From Mesorhizobium sp. B2-7-2 (GTDB lineage: Bacteria; Pseudomonadota; Alphaproteobacteria; Rhizobiales; Rhizobiaceae): a stretch of DNA of 64,000 nt. A program made the position numbers and the translations under genes. The stretch spans positions 186,001-250,000 of the forward strand of contig NZ_VFTZ01000006.1 in NCBI RefSeq assembly GCF_006440775.1, in the 5' to 3' direction. The notes below the pieces were generated by a model that was not told the origin of the DNA, searched no databases, and worked only from the letters and a program-made list of their open reading frames with translations. Shown in pieces: positions 60,749-64,000 of the stretch. Each line of letters begins with the position of its first letter. The first letter of the stretch is position 1.

Positions 60749-61522
60749 TCACTCGGTCGATGCGGCTTTCAGCGAATTGGCATAATAGGCCTGTCTGGCC
60801 TGCAGCCGCTCGCGGTAGCGCTGCTGGCTGCGGGTCAGATGCGTGCGCATCGCCTCGCGCGCGGCCTCGGCATCGCCCGCCGAGATCGCATTGAGAATGA
60901 CGAGATGCTCGCGCTGCAGGCCGCGCTGGTACTCGTCCGACTGGACGAGCTCTGTCGACCAGGGCGAGGTCACGTCGCAGGGAATGGCGCGGCGTCCCAG
61001 CACATCGAGCATCTCGACATAGAACGGGTTGTTGGTGGCGCTGGCGATCGCGCGGTGGAAGGCGAGGTCGGCCGGGCCGGTCGGCTGGCTGGCGAGCAGC
61101 AGCCGCTCGAACTCGAAGAAGGCCTCCTGGATCGCGGCCTCCTGGGCGGCGTTGCGGCGGATGGCGGCCAGGCCCGCCGATTCGATCTCGATCGCGAGGC
61201 GGACCTCGAGCACGTTGAGCGCGACCGAATCCTTGGCTCCCATGTCGGCGGCCAGAACGCCGAAGCTCGTTGAGATGTGCTCGCTGACGAAGACGCCGGC
61301 GCCTTGCCGTGCTTCGACCAGGCCATCGGCGGCAAGCTTGGCCAGCGCCTCGCGGATGACCGTGCGGCTGACGCCGAAGGTCTCCGTCAGCTGGCCTTCG
61401 GTCGGCAGCTTCTGTCCGGGCGGAATCTCGCCTGCCAAGAGCTGCTTGCGGATCGCCGCGACCACGGTCTCCGACAGTTTCGGCTTGCGTTCGACCCTGA
61501 GGTCGGCAACTGTTTGGGACAC
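60749..61522 (-). CDS. FadR/GntR-family regulator of the uronate operon
   Basis: A 257-residue regulator. The winged helix is at residues 15-80 (EGQLTETFGVSRTVIREALA), and the FCD ligand domain fills the rest. The start is GTG 61522 with AGGAGG seven bases upstream. It lies inside the operon between the TRAP and kdu genes, in the manner of ExuR/UxuR-type regulators, so it probably represses the whole set until a keto-deoxyuronate is bound. Confidence 0.9.
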   Translation of the reverse strand: MSQTVADLRVERKPKLSETVVAAIRKQLLAGEIPPGQKLPTEGQLTETFGVSRTVIREALAKLAADGLVEARQGAGVFVSEHISTSFGVLAADMGAKDSVALNVLEVRLAIEIESAGLAAIRRNAAQEAAIQEAFFEFERLLLASQPTGPADLAFHRAIASATNNPFYVEMLDVLGRRAIPCDVTSPWSTELVQSDEYQRGLQREHLVILNAISAGDAEAAREAMRTHLTRSQQRYRERLQARQAYYANSLKAASTE

Positions 61523-61533
61523 GTGGTGCCCTC

Positions 61534-62814
61534 CTAGTGAAACAGGCTCGGCAGCCACAATGAGATTTCCGGTATGTAGGTGACAAGCATCAGCACCATG
61601 AAGGCCGCTCCATAGAACGGCCAGATCGAGCGCATTGCCGTCCAGATGGGAATGCGGCCGATGGCGCAACTGACGAACAGCACCGCGCCCACCGGCGGCG
61701 TGCAGAGGCCGATGCCGAGATTGAGGATCAGGATGACGCCGAAATGCACGGGATCGACGCCATAGGCCATGACCACCGGCAGGAAGATCGGCGTGGTGAT
61801 GATGATGAGCGGCGACATGTCCATGAATGTGCCGAGGATGAGCAGGACGACATTGATCAGGAGCAGTATGACCAGCTTGTTGTCGGACACGGACTGCAAG
61901 AACGCGACAAGCGCTGCCGGAACCCGGAGATAGGCCAGCAGCCAGCCGAAGGCCGCGGCGCAGCCGATAATCATCAGCACCATCGCTGTCGTGCGCACCG
62001 CCGCGGTGGTCGCGGTGACAAAATCGTTCCAGCTCATCGAGCGGTAGATGATCAACGTCACCAGGAAAGCATAGACGATGGCAATGCAGGAGCTTTCGGT
62101 GGCGGTGAAGATGCCGGAGCGGACGCCGCCAAAGATGATGCCGATCAGGATCAGCCCGGGAATGGCGGCGACAAGCAGCTGCAAGGCCCGGCCGAAACCG
62201 GCAAACGGTTCCGTCGGATAGCCGCGCCGGCTTGCCACCACATAGGCGGTGACCATCAGCGACAGGGCCAGCAACAGCCCCGGCAGAACGCCGGCGGTGA
62301 ACAGATCCGCGATCGAGATGCGGCCGCCGGCCGAGATCGAATAGATGATCATGTTGTGCGACGGCGGGATCAGCAGCGCAATGATGGCGCCGACGGAGGT
62401 GATGTTGACGGCATAGTCGACGCCGTAGCCGCGCGCCTTCATCTGCGGGATCATCAGCCCGCCGACCGCTGAGGCATCGGCCACCGCCGAACCGGAAATA
62501 CCGCCGAACATGGTCGACGCGGCAATGTTGACTTGGCCCAGGCCGCCGCGCAGGTGGCCGACCAGAGACCCGGCCAATGCCACCAGGCGGGCGGCGATGC
62601 CGCCGCGAACCATAAGGTCGCCGGCGAAGATGAAGAACGGAATGGCCATCAGCGAAAAGACGCTGACGCCGGAATTGAGCCGCTGGAACACAACGACCGG
62701 TGGCAGGCCGATCGTGAGGATCGTCGCGAAGCTGGCGACGCCGAGGCAGAACGCGATCGGCGTGCCGATAACCAGCAGGAAGACGAAAGTGCCGAAAAGC
62801 ACGATCAGCGCCAT
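61534..62814 (-). CDS. TRAP transporter large permease (DctM type)
   Basis: A 426-residue protein with about 12 membrane segments. It begins MALIVLFGTFVFLLVIGTPI and has the family motif GGISGSAVADASAVGGLMIP near residue 105-125. It moves the substrate with Na+ and pairs with the DctQ type subunit encoded three bases upstream. In this context the substrate is likely an unsaturated uronate or oligouronide. Confidence 0.94.
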   Translation of the reverse strand: MALIVLFGTFVFLLVIGTPIAFCLGVASFATILTIGLPPVVVFQRLNSGVSVFSLMAIPFFIFAGDLMVRGGIAARLVALAGSLVGHLRGGLGQVNIAASTMFGGISGSAVADASAVGGLMIPQMKARGYGVDYAVNITSVGAIIALLIPPSHNMIIYSISAGGRISIADLFTAGVLPGLLLALSLMVTAYVVASRRGYPTEPFAGFGRALQLLVAAIPGLILIGIIFGGVRSGIFTATESSCIAIVYAFLVTLIIYRSMSWNDFVTATTAAVRTTAMVLMIIGCAAAFGWLLAYLRVPAALVAFLQSVSDNKLVILLLINVVLLILGTFMDMSPLIIITTPIFLPVVMAYGVDPVHFGVILILNLGIGLCTPPVGAVLFVSCAIGRIPIWTAMRSIWPFYGAAFMVLMLVTYIPEISLWLPSLFH

Positions 62815-62817
62815 GGT

Positions 62818-63408
62818 TCAGAGCTCCTCGCCGGTCGCGTAGATGTCGGCATCGACCGGCAGCCCGGCAAAGCGTCCCGCCAGCCGCTCGAGTGAAAACA
62901 GGCAGACCAGCCCGCCTCCCAGGATGACCGGCAGGAAGCTGACGCCGCCGGGCAAGGTGAGCGATGGCATCACCGTGTTCCAGGTCAGCCTGGCCAGCTG
63001 CACGCCATAGACGATCATGCCGGCGCCGAAGGCCAGCACGACGAGATCGGAAATGCTGCGCAGCACCGCCTTGGCCGAGGCAGGCAAGACATAGAGCAGC
63101 ACGTCGAAGCCGAGATGCGTGCGCTCGCGCACGCCGACGGCGGCGCCCAGGAAGATGAACCAGCCCATCAGCAGCACGGATGAGGACTCGGTCCAGCTCG
63201 GCGAGCGGTTCAGCACGTAGCGCGAGAAAACCTGCCAGAAGATGATGACGGTCATCAGCGTCAGCCCGGTGCCGCTGACCCATAAGGCCAACCGCGCAAG
63301 CCCGGAAAGGGCCCGTTCCACCCGCAGCCAGAAGCCTTTCGGACCCGACCGGCTGGATGGCAGCACAGAAGCCTCCGTGCCGCCGGGCCCGTTGCCCATC
63401 CCGGTCAT
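62818..63408 (-). CDS. TRAP transporter small permease (DctQ type)
   Basis: A 196-residue membrane protein with four segments and the W-T-E-S pattern in [20 protein letters not shown]. The start is ATG 63408, whose first bases overlap the stop of the binding-protein gene (ATGA). The first 35 residues are polar and without family similarity, so the true start could be later. Confidence 0.88.
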   Translation of the reverse strand: MTGMGNGPGGTEASVLPSSRSGPKGFWLRVERALSGLARLALWVSGTGLTLMTVIIFWQVFSRYVLNRSPSWTESSSVLLMGWFIFLGAAVGVRERTHLGFDVLLYVLPASAKAVLRSISDLVVLAFGAGMIVYGVQLARLTWNTVMPSLTLPGGVSFLPVILGGGLVCLFSLERLAGRFAGLPVDADIYATGEEL

Positions 63409-64000
63409 TTCGTCGCCTGGATACGGGCGGCGAGGTCCTTGAGCTCGGGCGTCGACAGATATTTGTCGTAGACCGGCTTCATGGCGTCGATCAGCGGCTG
63501 CTTGTCGATCTCGCTGATCTTGACGCCGGCCTTCTCGACGATGTCGCGCGACTTCTTCTCCTGCGCGTCCCACAGCTCGCGCATCTTGACGACGCTGTCC
63601 TTGGCCGCCTGGCGCACGATCGCCTGGTCTTCCGGCGCCAGCTTGTCCCAGCTTGCCTTCGACATCACCAGCACCTCCGGCACGATCTGGTGCTGATCCA
63701 GCGTGTAGTGCTTGGCGACCTCGTAATGCTTGGCGGATTCGAAGCTCGGCCAGTTGTTCTCGGCGCCGTCGATGACGCCGGTCTGCAGCGCCGAATAGAC
63801 CTCGCCATAGGCCATCGGCGTGGCGTTGGCGCCGAGCGCGTTCACCATGTCGACGAACACGTCCGACTGGATGACGCGGAACTTCATGCCCTTCATGTCT
63901 GCCATCGAGGCGATGTCCTTCTTGGTGTTGTAGAAGGAGCGCGCGCCGGAATCGTAGAAGGCGAGTCCGACAAGGTCATGCGCCTCGAACGCCTTCAGGA
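63405..64000 (-). CDS. TRAP transporter binding protein (DctP type), 3' part
   Basis: The gene runs off the right edge, so the signal peptide and start are not seen. About 198 residues remain, with [16 protein letters not shown] near the edge, then [20 protein letters not shown] and [20 protein letters not shown], all typical of DctP solute receptors. It delivers the substrate to the DctQM permease encoded downstream. Confidence 0.92.
   Translation of the reverse strand, partial: LKAFEAHDLVGLAFYDSGARSFYNTKKDIASMADMKGMKFRVIQSDVFVDMVNALGANATPMAYGEVYSALQTGVIDGAENNWPSFESAKHYEVAKHYTLDQHQIVPEVLVMSKASWDKLAPEDQAIVRQAAKDSVVKMRELWDAQEKKSRDIVEKAGVKISEIDKQPLIDAMKPVYDKYLSTPELKDLAARIQATK

Noticed and set aside
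59883..61586. 567-codon reading of kduI
   Set aside because: The first 286 codons are a shadow of the regulator gene; kduI begins at ATG 60728.
60749..63283. 844-codon reading of the regulator gene extended through the dctM region
   Set aside because: Only the last 257 codons match a FadR-type protein; the rest is a shadow of dctM. The GTG at 61522 with AGGAGG is the real start.

Overview
The window is a gene-dense, high-GC chromosomal segment with strong similarity in gene content and gene order to Mesorhizobium and its relatives (Rhizobiales, Alphaproteobacteria). The basis is the long ribosomal protein L21 with an Ala/Lys-rich tail, a GapR (DUF2312) protein, a pyruvate carboxylase of rhizobial type, a 6S RNA candidate beside 5-formyltetrahydrofolate cyclo-ligase, and the cluster rplU-rpmA-GNATs-obgE-proB-proA-nadD-rsfS-rlmH-envC-ctpA-rppH. 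I see no phage, transposase, CRISPR array or conjugation gene. The accessory signal is mostly in short palindromic intergenic repeats and in decayed toxin-antitoxin genes.

Layout. 1-7.1 kb: end of a DUF1772 gene, a SelT/W/H-like protein, YebC, an ArsR regulator divergent from SRPBCC and VOC genes, TerC, a YmdB-type phosphoesterase, a BrnT-like toxin gene broken by one stop codon with its HTH partner, and 5-FCL. 7.2-12.1 kb: 6S RNA candidate, a MoxR ATPase/GNAT/VWA operon, msrB and gapR. 12.4-15.9 kb: pyruvate carboxylase. 16.2-22.6 kb: a branched-chain amino acid ABC transporter (livJ, DUF6867, livF, livG, livM, livH), with a LivG that has a long C-terminal extension. 22.9-27.0 kb: a hydroxyproline catabolic operon (epimerase, FAD oxidase, DapA-like deaminase) divergent from a GntR regulator with clear palindromic operators. 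27.0-33.9 kb: two small secreted paralogues, mmsA with a divergent LysR gene, and dadA with alanine racemase.

34.1-40.5 kb: rppH, divergent polysaccharide deacetylase, ctpA, an EnvC-like protein, an orphan ParD-like remnant, rlmH and rsfS. 40.6-44.2 kb: MscS-type channel, RidA, MFS transporter, nadD. 44.4-51.3 kb: proA, proB, obgE, an endonuclease/exonuclease/phosphatase protein, two acetyltransferases, rpmA, rplU. 51.6-58.8 kb: tRNA-Ser(CGA), a secreted protein, two divergent proteins of unknown role (one DUF1186/SEC-C), recQ, a LysE exporter and a GT9 glycosyltransferase. 58.8-64 kb: an uronate catabolic operon (TRAP transporter, FadR-type regulator, kduI, kduD, cupin), running off the right edge.

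At least four families of palindromic intergenic repeats recur. One copy is read through as the N-terminus of the hydroxyproline-operon oxidase, one contains a second palindrome nested inside it with an apparent 4-bp duplication, and two copies overlap the stop codons of pyc and rppH. A second notable point is a related helix-hairpin-helix-like tail on both LivG and ribosomal protein L21. I did not find a convincing new multi-gene system; the best leads are these repeats and tails.
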